Below are positions 1 to 6,490 of a DNA stretch of 16,436 nucleotides, piece by piece (the first letter of the stretch is position 1; each line of letters begins with the position of its first letter). The notes under the pieces were generated by a model. It was not told the origin of the DNA. It ran no database searches and saw only the letters and a program-made list of their open reading frames with translations. A program made the translations under genes and the position numbers. Origin of the DNA: Ruminococcus flavefaciens (lineage in GTDB: Bacteria > Bacillota > Clostridia > Oscillospirales > Ruminococcaceae); contig DFJW01000105.1 in the NCBI GenBank assembly GCA_002373775.1, forward strand, positions 1-16,436. Direction: 5' to 3'.

Positions 1-335
1 AAGTATGACATATATATGAGCTGTGCCTTTATGGTCTGATCTGCTATACCAAGTGCGGTCAGCTCTGTTTCTATTGCATCGCCAGCGGACTCTATCTCAG
101 ACATTCGCTCCTGCTGCTCCGGAGATAACTGCTCTATGAATGCACTTTCATTAAAGGTGTTTCGGTCTATCTCAGGCGGTTCTATTTCAACATTTCCCAA
201 TGTGTAAATGGCAATTATCGGAGCCGCAAGCAGAAGCAGAAATCCGACAACGATACTGCCGATAAATATTAGTACCTTATCTCTGATCTTTTTATCGGCA
301 AGAATCTTCGCCAGCAATATCAACACTTTTTCCAT
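1..335 (-). CDS. N-terminal part of a membrane-anchored protein, cut by the window edge
   Basis: The start is ATG at 333-335, behind a perfect AGGAGG with a 6-base spacer. The gene begins 11 bases after the stop of the preceding gene, so it belongs to the same operon. The visible 111 residues have a basic stretch (ADKKIRDK), one strong membrane segment at about residues 18-40 (VLIFIGSIVVGFLLLLAAP), and then an acidic extracellular stretch ending near ADQTIKAQLIYMSY. The C-terminal part lies outside the window. In related elements the gene after virB4 often encodes a membrane-tethered cell-wall hydrolase (lytic transglycosylase or NlpC/P60 type, VirB1-like). The anchor plus linker layout fits that, but no catalytic residue is visible, so the enzymatic role is inference from context only. 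Confidence 0.75.
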   Translation of the reverse strand, partial: MEKVLILLAKILADKKIRDKVLIFIGSIVVGFLLLLAAPIIAIYTLGNVEIEPPEIDRNTFNESAFIEQLSPEQQERMSEIESAGDAIETELTALGIADQTIKAQLIYMSY

Positions 336-346
336 TTGCCGCCTCC

Positions 347-700
347 TTACTGCATCTGCATACCTGAGTCCTCGTTGAGTTCATAGTCAGAATACTCATC
401 CTTCTTGTCATACATCTCCGATACCATATCGCTGAACTGCTCCTTTACAGCTATGTTATTCGGATCATTCAGAACAGTTATTTTGTCGACAAGTATCTCC
501 AGAGGGGACTTGAACTGCAGCAGATATTCCGCTTCTTCCTCTGTGAATGAGTCATGGATATTATCCTTTACGAATCGGGCAGCCGATATTTCATCGGCTT
601 TCTCTATGAGTTCTTCATGACTCAGGTTCAGCCATTCTTTGTGCTTTGATGCATACTCCTGACCAATTACATGCTCCAGCTTATCAATTACGTTGCTCAT
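347..700 (-). CDS. Small DUF3848-like protein of the transfer operon
   Basis: A 117-residue soluble acidic protein with an ATG start behind GGAGT. It begins 20 bases after the virB4-like stop and ends 11 bases before the next gene. There is no signal peptide or membrane segment. The middle part, with the pattern EWL..SHEELIEKADE followed by FTEEEAEYLLQFKSPLEILVDK, resembles from memory the DUF3848 family, whose pattern is 'acidic helix, L-x-x-x-A, LL, PL'. This family is common in Firmicute conjugative elements and has no known function. The C-terminus is Asp/Glu-rich and ends in SGMQMQ. The context suggests an accessory role in transfer or element maintenance. The family match is moderate and the function is unknown. 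Confidence 0.8.
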   Translation of the reverse strand: MSNVIDKLEHVIGQEYASKHKEWLNLSHEELIEKADEISAARFVKDNIHDSFTEEEAEYLLQFKSPLEILVDKITVLNDPNNIAVKEQFSDMVSEMYDKKDEYSDYELNEDSGMQMQ

Positions 701-720
701 TCTTCATCACTCCTTTCAGT

Positions 721-2547
721 TTATCTTCCTCCAGCCGAGCCGAAAAGAACCGCCTTGTATTTCGGTGCCTTGACCATGAGCAGATACCTCTCATTGCCGC
801 AGCGGTAGAGGCAGGTACCTCTCTCCGGAAACCTGATCAGCTCATATTCCGCAGGCTCAAGCTGAAGTGTGTCTATGAATTCCTCAGCCTTTATGTTGCC
901 GGGGTTGAACAGGAAGTGGTGAGTCGGGATACTGAACAGCGGCTTTGTCAGTTCTCTTATATCAGGCTGCAGGAAGTCCTCGAGGTTCTGTGATGCGAGA
1001 ATAAATGCCGATTCTTTCTTACGACAGCGTTTCATGCCGTTTCTGATGTACTCAATTGCCGTTCTGTTGTAAAGGAAAAGGTATGCCTCATCTATCGCCG
1101 CTATCGAATTGCCCTTGCCAAGTATCTGGTCGTTCATATACGACAGAATATTGAAGAGCAGAGTATCTCTCAGCTTTTTGTTGGTATCCATAATGCCTTT
1201 AACGCCAAAGCATACGAAGTCTCCGCTGCGTATATTCGTGTGACCGTTGAAGTATTTCGACTCAGCTCCCTTGCACATAGAGTAAAGCCCGAGACAGATA
1301 TTCTGCAAGGTATCCTCGGTGTAGATGTACTTTACCTCATGATCGAAGCTCCTGTACTCATTCTCGCAAAGTTCATATAAGTCATCCATAAGAGGATAGT
1401 CATCTCCGGTCAGCTTATCCAGGTCTGTGGTATCGTCTATTCCGAAACGTGCATACAACCTTATGAGCATAAGCTCAATGGTGTCAATCTCCGCATCTGT
1501 GAAGTCCTTGTACGCACGGAAGAAATCCTTGAGATAGGATATGTGCTGACTGAGCTTTGATATTTTTCTGAACGCCTCCGGCTCGTCCTTATTTCCTTTT
1601 TCGCCGTCAGTCCATGACTTAGGCTCAAGCGGATTTATCATATATTCTCCCGACATCATGTCGATATATGTGCCGCCAAGGTTTTCGCAGAGATCATGGT
1701 ACTCCTGCTCGGGATCCAGCACAAGGATATTCTTGCCTGATTCCCGGAGATTGCAGAGCAGGAGCTTCATCAGGTATGACTTACCCTGACCGCTGTTACC
1801 GAGGATAAGGATATTGCTGTTAGTCTTGTCCTCGGTTCTACGGTCGAAGTCCACAAGCACGTTACTGCCGTATTTGTCTCGCCCGAGATAGAAGCCGTGT
1901 TCATCAGTTTTGCCGCTGTAATTCAGGGGATAGAGGTTAGCCACCGCACTCGCAGGAAGTATTCGCTCATACTGACCTCCGAACATATTCATTCCGCTCG
2001 AAAGCACCGACAGGAAGCCTTCTTTCTGTCGGAGGATAAGTCTGTCTACGGATATCTTTGCTCTTGTGAGCTCCATTCTTGTGTCGTTCTGGAGTTCCCT
2101 CAGCTTATCATCACTATCCGCTTTCAACTCAATAAAAACGGAGCAGTGGAGGAGAGGCTCCTTGTTGCGATTCATATCGCTGACAAGCTCGACTATGTCA
2201 TTGATGTTGTCCTGAGCCTTTATGCTCTCATTAACGTTATTGACCGTAGTCATCATGTGATTCTTACGCATAGCCTGCTGTACTATTTTATCCTGTTCGA
2301 TGCTGTCTACCAGCCTGTTGTAGATACGGAGCGTCACACCATTCTTATCTGCCAGATGTGCCAGTATTGCGAGCTGCTCCGTTGTGGGCGGATACTCCGT
2401 TATTACCCATACGGATTTATAATAATTGCCGCAGATATAGTGATCAGTGTAGAATTTGACTGCTCCCGGTGTTATACGGTCGAAGTAGCTCTTGATGCTC
2501 ATTTCTTCCTTCTGCTCTGCGGTCAGCTCTTTAGTTCTTTTCTTCAT
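721..2547 (-). CDS. VirB4-like conjugation ATPase (CD1110-type), C-terminal ATPase gene of a split pair
   Basis: The predicted protein has 608 residues and is the motor ATPase of the type IV secretion channel, acting at the inner face of the membrane. Walker A is GNSGQGKS at about residues 250-257. Walker B is IAAIDE at about 482-487, followed by a conserved SQN at about 519-521. The N-terminal 200 residues match the end of the VirB4 N-domain. The reading frame stays open upstream to 2739, but I choose ATG at 2545-2547. It has GGAGG at 2557-2561 with a 9-base spacer, and residues upstream of it look like an out-of-frame shadow of the previous gene. It overlaps that gene by 17 bases, suggesting translational coupling. 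VirB4 in most systems is one chain of about 800 residues. Here the N-terminal part is a separate gene. Confidence 0.93.
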   Translation of the reverse strand: MKKRTKELTAEQKEEMSIKSYFDRITPGAVKFYTDHYICGNYYKSVWVITEYPPTTEQLAILAHLADKNGVTLRIYNRLVDSIEQDKIVQQAMRKNHMMTTVNNVNESIKAQDNINDIVELVSDMNRNKEPLLHCSVFIELKADSDDKLRELQNDTRMELTRAKISVDRLILRQKEGFLSVLSSGMNMFGGQYERILPASAVANLYPLNYSGKTDEHGFYLGRDKYGSNVLVDFDRRTEDKTNSNILILGNSGQGKSYLMKLLLCNLRESGKNILVLDPEQEYHDLCENLGGTYIDMMSGEYMINPLEPKSWTDGEKGNKDEPEAFRKISKLSQHISYLKDFFRAYKDFTDAEIDTIELMLIRLYARFGIDDTTDLDKLTGDDYPLMDDLYELCENEYRSFDHEVKYIYTEDTLQNICLGLYSMCKGAESKYFNGHTNIRSGDFVCFGVKGIMDTNKKLRDTLLFNILSYMNDQILGKGNSIAAIDEAYLFLYNRTAIEYIRNGMKRCRKKESAFILASQNLEDFLQPDIRELTKPLFSIPTHHFLFNPGNIKAEEFIDTLQLEPAEYELIRFPERGTCLYRCGNERYLLMVKAPKYKAVLFGSAGGR

Positions 2548-3118
2548 TCGTATCAGCCTCCTTGATGTAGTTTTCACCCTCAATATCCGGTATCTCATCT
2601 CCGATAATGCTTGCACCGAAATACAGTGCCAGCATACGCTTGATCTCTGCCTTTTCCATTCTCTTGACGGAAAAGCCATGTTCAGAGATATTCTTCTGCA
2701 CCTGTGATATGATACCGAATATCTGCTCAGGTTTCTCACGTCTGAATCTTACTGCGAACATGAAGCGTCTCGCTGAAGACATTTCCAACTGTATCTCGTC
2801 AAGAAAGTCATGGTCTGCCTGAAGCAGTTCTCTAACCGCAGGATTTTCCTCTTTCTGTAATCGCTCTTTGACGTACCATTTATTGCCGTCGAAACGCTCT
2901 GCACTGTCCATGGCGATTATTTCAAGGTCAGGTATCATCGACAACACTATTGTCAGGTCGTGGACCTTTATCTCGATATTTGCCGATGATAAAACCGATA
3001 TGTTTGTCGGCTCGACGGCGAAGAATACTATCTCCGCCTTATCCGTCTTTACGCCGTAATTAGTAAAGCGTTCAAGGCCGATTAGGTCCTGAACGCCGTT
3101 TTTCTTATTCTTTGCCAT
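2531..3118 (-). CDS. VirB4 N-terminal-like partner protein
   Basis: A 195-residue soluble protein starting at ATG 3116-3118, behind AAGGAG. It shares one base with the stop of the PrgI-like gene (TAATG arrangement). It opens with AKNKKNGVQDLIGLERF, then a hydrophobic beta-rich domain (VFFAVEPTNISVLSSANIEIK, DLTIVLSMIPDLEIIAMDS) and a charged helical half ending in EIKRMLALYFGAS. Its size, fold type and position suggest it supplies the N-terminal, channel-docking part of VirB4, with the ATPase encoded by the overlapping next gene. I recall similar separate proteins next to CD1110-type ATPases in Clostridia, so the split is probably natural to the family. There is no Walker motif here. The assignment rests on context and recollection of homologues. 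Confidence 0.8.
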   Translation of the reverse strand: MAKNKKNGVQDLIGLERFTNYGVKTDKAEIVFFAVEPTNISVLSSANIEIKVHDLTIVLSMIPDLEIIAMDSAERFDGNKWYVKERLQKEENPAVRELLQADHDFLDEIQLEMSSARRFMFAVRFRREKPEQIFGIISQVQKNISEHGFSVKRMEKAEIKRMLALYFGASIIGDEIPDIEGENYIKEADTNEEKN

Positions 3119-3384
3119 TACTTCTCCTTCCAGCGGTACTCCTGCTGAGTAAGCAGGAAGTATTTTACCGCATTTATTATATAGTCAAGCACCGACATAT
3201 CGTCAGCTCTGAGGCTTATGAGTGCAAAGCAGACTGTCACCGCCGCAGGTATCACATTCCAGAAATTCGCAAATACAGCCACTGAAATGATGATACCTGC
3301 ACATATGATTATAAAGTCCCTTACCGACCAGAACCACAGCTTGACCGTAGCTCTGAGGTTTTCGGGATAGATATATGTTTTCAT
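3118..3384 (-). CDS. PrgI/VirB3-like membrane protein
   Basis: An 88-residue protein with the classic layout of PrgI-family proteins of Gram-positive conjugation systems. It has an N-terminal YIYPENLRAT.LWFWSVRDF motif, two membrane segments at about residues 25-41 and 45-60, and a C-terminal D.SVLDYIINAVKYFL.TQQEYRW motif. VirB3-like proteins sit in the membrane next to VirB4 and connect the ATPase to the channel. Here the gene lies directly upstream of the split virB4 pair, sharing one base with the next start. The ATG at 3382-3384 follows AGGAGG with a 6-base spacer. Length and motifs are normal for the family. Confidence 0.9.
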   Translation of the reverse strand: MKTYIYPENLRATVKLWFWSVRDFIIICAGIIISVAVFANFWNVIPAAVTVCFALISLRADDMSVLDYIINAVKYFLLTQQEYRWKEK

Positions 3385-3395
3385 TCGGAACCTCC

Positions 3396-4334
3396 TTATG
3401 TTGCTACCTTGGATGCGGATTTTATGAGACCTACTGCTCTTGAGCCCATATTGACCGCATGACCTACCGCCATTACATTGATTTTTGTACTTGTATCCAA
3501 TCCGTACATCTGTGCGATACGAGGAACCTCGTTAGCTGATAAGCATATACCTGCCGCCAGTATCGGGTGGTCAGGACAGGTCAGCAGTCCAAGGAAGAGT
3601 ATAGTGGTCTGTAAAAATGCCGTTAAGCACGTTGCTATGACCTGCTTGCACCAGTTTACGAATCCGTCCGTATATCCTCTCGGCACGCTGAACATATACA
3701 GGCTGCCTACCGCTATCTGACACAGCAGTATACCGCCTCTCTTTATATTTGCAAAAACGACTTTTATTGTACAGTATCCGAAGAGTATTATGAAAAACAG
3801 GCTTGACAGTGATACGTCTGCTCTGAGAGCTTCCAACGCCTCCATTCCCGCACTTGTAAGAGTTGCACTTCTGTTTTGTATCAGAGCTCCCACAAGGTCA
3901 TTGGCAAAGGTGTGCTGCAGAGATACGCAGAATGAATACAGCCGCTGCGGTACTACAGTCAGGAGACTACAAGCAAAAAAACCTTTCAGCACATTAAGAC
4001 ATGTATCCTTAATATTCGCATGACCGTTTTCATAGGCTATAGCCGTATCGAACACTGCAACTACCATACCTGTGATAAACAGTATCCAACCGATATTATG
4101 GAACAGTGTCAGGAATGCCTGTATCCAGCCAAGCTGAAACAGGTCTGTTGTTGACTCGTTGATGAAGTTAAAAATATCCGCTATGCCGTCATACACAAGC
4201 ATAAACAGCCAATCGAACATTACATCGAATATAGCTCTGGCTGCTTCACTTGTTACTACGCCAACCGTGTTATCCCACAACGAAGATATACCGTCACCGA
4301 TCCAGTCTATGGCATCGCCGATCCAATCAAACAT
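3396..4334 (-). CDS. TrbL/VirB6-like polytopic conjugation membrane protein
   Basis: A 312-residue integral membrane protein, probably the VirB6/TrbL-like channel component. The N-terminus is amphipathic and repetitive (FDWIGDAIDWIGDG). Membrane segments fall at about residues 35-55, 78-98, 113-130, 176-196, 200-217 and 233-253, followed by a soluble tail with NVMAVGHAVNMGSRAVG. The start is ATG at 4332-4334 behind AAGGAGGTGA, overlapping the stop of the winged-helix gene, so the two are translationally coupled. The position before PrgI and VirB4 is the normal order in CD1110/CD1115-type elements. The subfamily name is inferred from topology and context, because VirB6 relatives share little sequence. 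Confidence 0.85.
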   Translation of the reverse strand: MFDWIGDAIDWIGDGISSLWDNTVGVVTSEAARAIFDVMFDWLFMLVYDGIADIFNFINESTTDLFQLGWIQAFLTLFHNIGWILFITGMVVAVFDTAIAYENGHANIKDTCLNVLKGFFACSLLTVVPQRLYSFCVSLQHTFANDLVGALIQNRSATLTSAGMEALEALRADVSLSSLFFIILFGYCTIKVVFANIKRGGILLCQIAVGSLYMFSVPRGYTDGFVNWCKQVIATCLTAFLQTTILFLGLLTCPDHPILAAGICLSANEVPRIAQMYGLDTSTKINVMAVGHAVNMGSRAVGLIKSASKVAT

Positions 4335-4611
4335 TATCGTTCACCTCCTTGGGAACATCCGTCAGCCTGTAGAGGTTTGAACTTGATCCACCGTTGTTGC
4401 GAAGTCTCGGCTGTTTCTCTATGAGCCCTTTTTCAAGGAGCTCATGAAGAGCTCTGAATACAGTTCGTCGACTCAGGCTCAGGTCCTGAGCTATTGTCTT
4501 GGCTGACGGAAAACATTCTCCTTTCTTATTCGACCTGTCGCACAGGTAGCAGTATACTGTCACTGCTCTGTGCGGCAGACCTAAGTCATATATTCGTCTT
4601 TCAATATTCAA
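4327..4611 (-). CDS. Winged helix-turn-helix DNA-binding protein
   Basis: A predicted 94-residue protein. The helix-turn-helix is clear: PSAKTIAQDLSLSRRTVFRALHELLEKGLIEK at about residues 35-66, followed by a wing ending in SSNLYRLTD. This layout occurs in replication-initiator-like and MarR/GntR-like regulators. The frame stays open to 4680 and would allow an upstream ATG inside virD4. I choose TTG at 4609-4611 because AGAGGAG at 4620-4626 sits 8 bases before it, and the residues before it mirror the end of virD4 in another frame. The gene starts 4 bases after the virD4 stop and overlaps the next start. It probably regulates the transfer operon or another element promoter. The target is unknown. 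Confidence 0.85.
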   Translation of the reverse strand: MNIERRIYDLGLPHRAVTVYCYLCDRSNKKGECFPSAKTIAQDLSLSRRTVFRALHELLEKGLIEKQPRLRNNGGSSSNLYRLTDVPKEVNDNV

Positions 4612-4615
4612 ATGA

Positions 4616-6199
4616 TCAACTCCTCTTTTCTGTCTTAATATTGGTTTTCTTGGGTTCTTCATGAATATCCGCTTTCTCAAACGTCATATCCACGGGTATA
4701 GGAATGCTTTTCTTTGCAGGCGGATATTTTACTGCGACTTCTCTCATAAGCTCGTCACGCTCCATGTATGTCACGGAACGTGTTGCTTTATCTGCCAGCA
4801 TGAAAGGCTCTCCGAACTTGATACCCCATTTGAAGTATAGCTTCAGCTTTGATATCATGGGATGGGTTCCTGTTTTCATAACTATGAACTGACCTTTAGG
4901 CATACTTTTGAGTTCGTCAACGGTCATCAGCGGTCTGCCCATCATCTGAATGGAACGTGAATGCTCCTTTCCCAGCGATACCGATCCTGACTGAACGGTC
5001 TGTTCTCCCAGGGCTTTGGACAGCACCTCTGCTGACTGTGACTGCGGAGCAAATCCGCCGAATATGGTAAGCTGAGTATTATCCGTGATTATCTCTGAGC
5101 CTTCCTTGCCGTATTTCTGCTCTAATTGTGCGAAGCTTTGGATTATGGCTACGATAGAAATTTTTCGGCTTCGACCTGCGGAGAACATCGCTTCTGCTCC
5201 CTCTATCTTGGGGAAGGTGCCGAACTCATCGCAATAGAACATTACTCTGTTCGGCAGTGAGCCGCCGTGTTCATCTGCGATAACTAATATCTCACGGTAT
5301 AGCTGCTGTATCAGCAGGCTGACCATGAAATACTTTGACTGATCTTCCTCGGGAAGTATTATGAATATAGCGGATTTCTCGTTACAGAAGCGTTCAGCGT
5401 CTATGGCTGTACCAAAGCACAGGATCTGCTCCATCTCACTATCGAGGAAACTATTCAGCCTTGATAACGCAGTTGACATTACCGACAGCATCGCCTGATC
5501 CGCTGAGTTCAGAGCTGCACCTGCCAGCCACTTTGCTTTGTGGTCACTCGGCAGGAGCTCCATCAGCTTTGTGAAATACATCGGCGGCTTGTCCTTTGCA
5601 TTCTTCGGAGGTGGCTTTGCTATGAGATCCTGTATCAGCTTGAAAACGGATACTATATGTCTCTCATTCTTTTCACCGAACTCAGCTAACAGCAGGATTA
5701 TCGACGAAAGCAGTCCTTCCGCTGCATCGTAGAAAAATGCATTCTGACCGTAGTTCGAGCTGTCACCACCGCCGATATTGATTATCGTCTTTGCCGTTAT
5801 CTTTGCGTATTTCTCAGCTTTCGCCTTAGCTGAAAGGTTTGTCCTGTCCGATAGGTAAATATCCATGTACTTATTGACCAGATGCAGAATATTGTCCTCA
5901 TCGCTTCGAGTAGGATTTCTGAGATCAAGCACTGATACATTGTACCCATAGCAGTTCTTGGCTATATTTCCATAGTTTCGAGCTATGTCTCCCTTCGTAT
6001 CCGTTGACAAAAACGACATTCCTGACGCAAGACAGAATTCAATATTGGGATACAAAAAGTACGCTGTCTTACCGACGCCGGCAGCACCGATCATAAGGCT
6101 GTGAACATCTCCTGTGTCCACAAGTGCCGTTGTATTGACCTTTCCGCTGCATCCGATGACCGTACCTTGCACTTTCGGCAGATTTTCCCTTGTCGCCAC
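4616..6199 (-). CDS. VirD4-like ATPase domain, open frame downstream of the frameshift
   Basis: A 527-residue open frame that would begin at GTG 6197-6199 and carries the whole ATPase of the coupling protein. Walker A is GAAGVGKT at about residues 38-45. Then come TDTKGD at about 66-71 and Walker B VMFYCDEFG at about 319-327. A glutamine-containing motif (IIQSFAQLEQKYG) at about 352-364 and a TraG/VirD4-like C-terminal half follow. If translated alone it would lack the N-terminal membrane anchor, which coupling proteins need to dock to the pore. The GTG has no Shine-Dalgarno sequence, and its first four residues (MATR) are out-of-frame relative to the family. I read it as the broken gene's 3' portion rather than an independent gene. 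Confidence 0.85.
   Translation of the reverse strand: MATRENLPKVQGTVIGCSGKVNTTALVDTGDVHSLMIGAAGVGKTAYFLYPNIEFCLASGMSFLSTDTKGDIARNYGNIAKNCYGYNVSVLDLRNPTRSDEDNILHLVNKYMDIYLSDRTNLSAKAKAEKYAKITAKTIINIGGGDSSNYGQNAFFYDAAEGLLSSIILLLAEFGEKNERHIVSVFKLIQDLIAKPPPKNAKDKPPMYFTKLMELLPSDHKAKWLAGAALNSADQAMLSVMSTALSRLNSFLDSEMEQILCFGTAIDAERFCNEKSAIFIILPEEDQSKYFMVSLLIQQLYREILVIADEHGGSLPNRVMFYCDEFGTFPKIEGAEAMFSAGRSRKISIVAIIQSFAQLEQKYGKEGSEIITDNTQLTIFGGFAPQSQSAEVLSKALGEQTVQSGSVSLGKEHSRSIQMMGRPLMTVDELKSMPKGQFIVMKTGTHPMISKLKLYFKWGIKFGEPFMLADKATRSVTYMERDELMREVAVKYPPAKKSIPIPVDMTFEKADIHEEPKKTNIKTEKRS
4620..4626 (-). promoter_or_regulatory. Ribosome binding site that fixes a TTG start
   Basis: AGAGGAG on the minus strand lies inside the last codons of virD4, 8 bases before TTG at 4609-4611. 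It decides the start of the winged-helix gene and implies coupled translation with virD4. Confidence 0.65.
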
Positions 6200-6402
6200 A
6201 TTTCAGGCTCGAATGGCTGAGAGACAAAAGTCTGCCTTATCTCCGGCTTAGTTGCCCACCTTGCCGTTCCATGCTGACCGTCACCGACCGCCTTTGACTT
6301 TATACTGTTTATTCCGCGGCTGTCCAAAATACTAACAACTATTGCAAAAATTATCAGACACGCCGCCATTAATGCTAACAGATATATTTTTTTATCATCC
6401 AA
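6091..6402 (-). CDS. N-terminal membrane segment of the split VirD4, running out of frame
   Basis: A 103-residue open frame. Residues 1-72 are the true coupling-protein N-terminus (membrane helix, then HGTARW motif). Residues after about 72 (KICRKCKVRSSDAAE onward) are a frameshift artefact that overlaps the ATPase frame and ends at TGA 6091-6093. As it stands it would make a small one-helix membrane peptide. It is most simply the 5' fragment of virD4. Confidence 0.6.
   Translation of the reverse strand: MDDKKIYLLALMAACLIIFAIVVSILDSRGINSIKSKAVGDGQHGTARWATKPEIRQTFVSQPFEPEMWRQGKICRKCKVRSSDAAERSIQRHLWTQEMFTAL
6183..6189 (-). other. Probable one-base deletion in virD4
   Basis: On the coding strand the run is GGGAAAA, within CAAGGGAAAATCTG. 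Upstream protein similarity ends at WRQG and resumes one frame back at ENLPK, so a GGGG to GGG loss (or loss of an A) explains the break. Confidence 0.65.
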
Positions 6403-6459
6403 TATCTCACTTCCTCTTTTGCTATGTTAATAATTAGTTACTTGTATACTTAATATATG

Positions 6460-6490
6460 CCTATGACATATTGACGCGCCCCCTATGACA
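6460..6490. repeat. 9-base direct repeat in the gap before virD4
   Basis: CCTATGACA occurs at 6460-6468 and again at 6482-6490, a 22-base (about two helical turns) period. The second copy covers the TAG stop of the TOPRIM gene. Next to the first copy is a small dyad, ATATG...CATAT (about 6455-6471). The 80-base gap 6403-6482 is AT-rich and is the longest one inside the transfer operon from 9700 down. I see no convincing -35/-10 pair in it. The repeats could be an operator, or chance. Confidence 0.35.

Larger units (their letters stand above)
4616..6402 (-). pseudogene. VirD4-like coupling protein gene (CD1115-type), frameshifted
   Basis: The two frames together encode one coupling protein, the ATPase that brings DNA to the channel. 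The 5' part starts at TTG 6400-6402 (weak GAGG site, 10-base spacer). It gives one membrane helix (residues 4-25) and then GDGQHGTARWATKPEIRQT, the family's conserved entry motif, up to PFEPEMWRQG. The 3' part then continues in the -1 frame with ENLPKVQGTVIGCSG and the full ATPase. Adding one base in the G/A run at 6183-6189 would make a single chain of about 595 residues, the usual size. The in-phase slip sequence is A GGG AAA, which is a poor -1 slippery site, so an indel or sequence error is likelier than programmed frameshifting. No ribosome site precedes the downstream frame. Confidence 0.8.

Noticed and set aside
2548..2739. N-terminal extension of the VirB4 ATPase to 2739
   Set aside because: The residues are basic and out of character (RYRILRVKTTSRRL) and overlap the well-supported upstream gene; a good ribosome site marks ATG 2545-2547.
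6183..6189. Programmed -1 frameshift in virD4
   Set aside because: The run GGGAAAA is in the wrong phase for a classic X XXY YYZ slip; zero-frame codons are GGG AAA preceded by A, giving poor re-pairing. No clear downstream stem was recognised by eye.
6403..6482. A promoter for virD4 in the 80-base gap
   Set aside because: Several AT-rich hexamers resemble -10 boxes, but none has a credible -35 at 16-18 bases.
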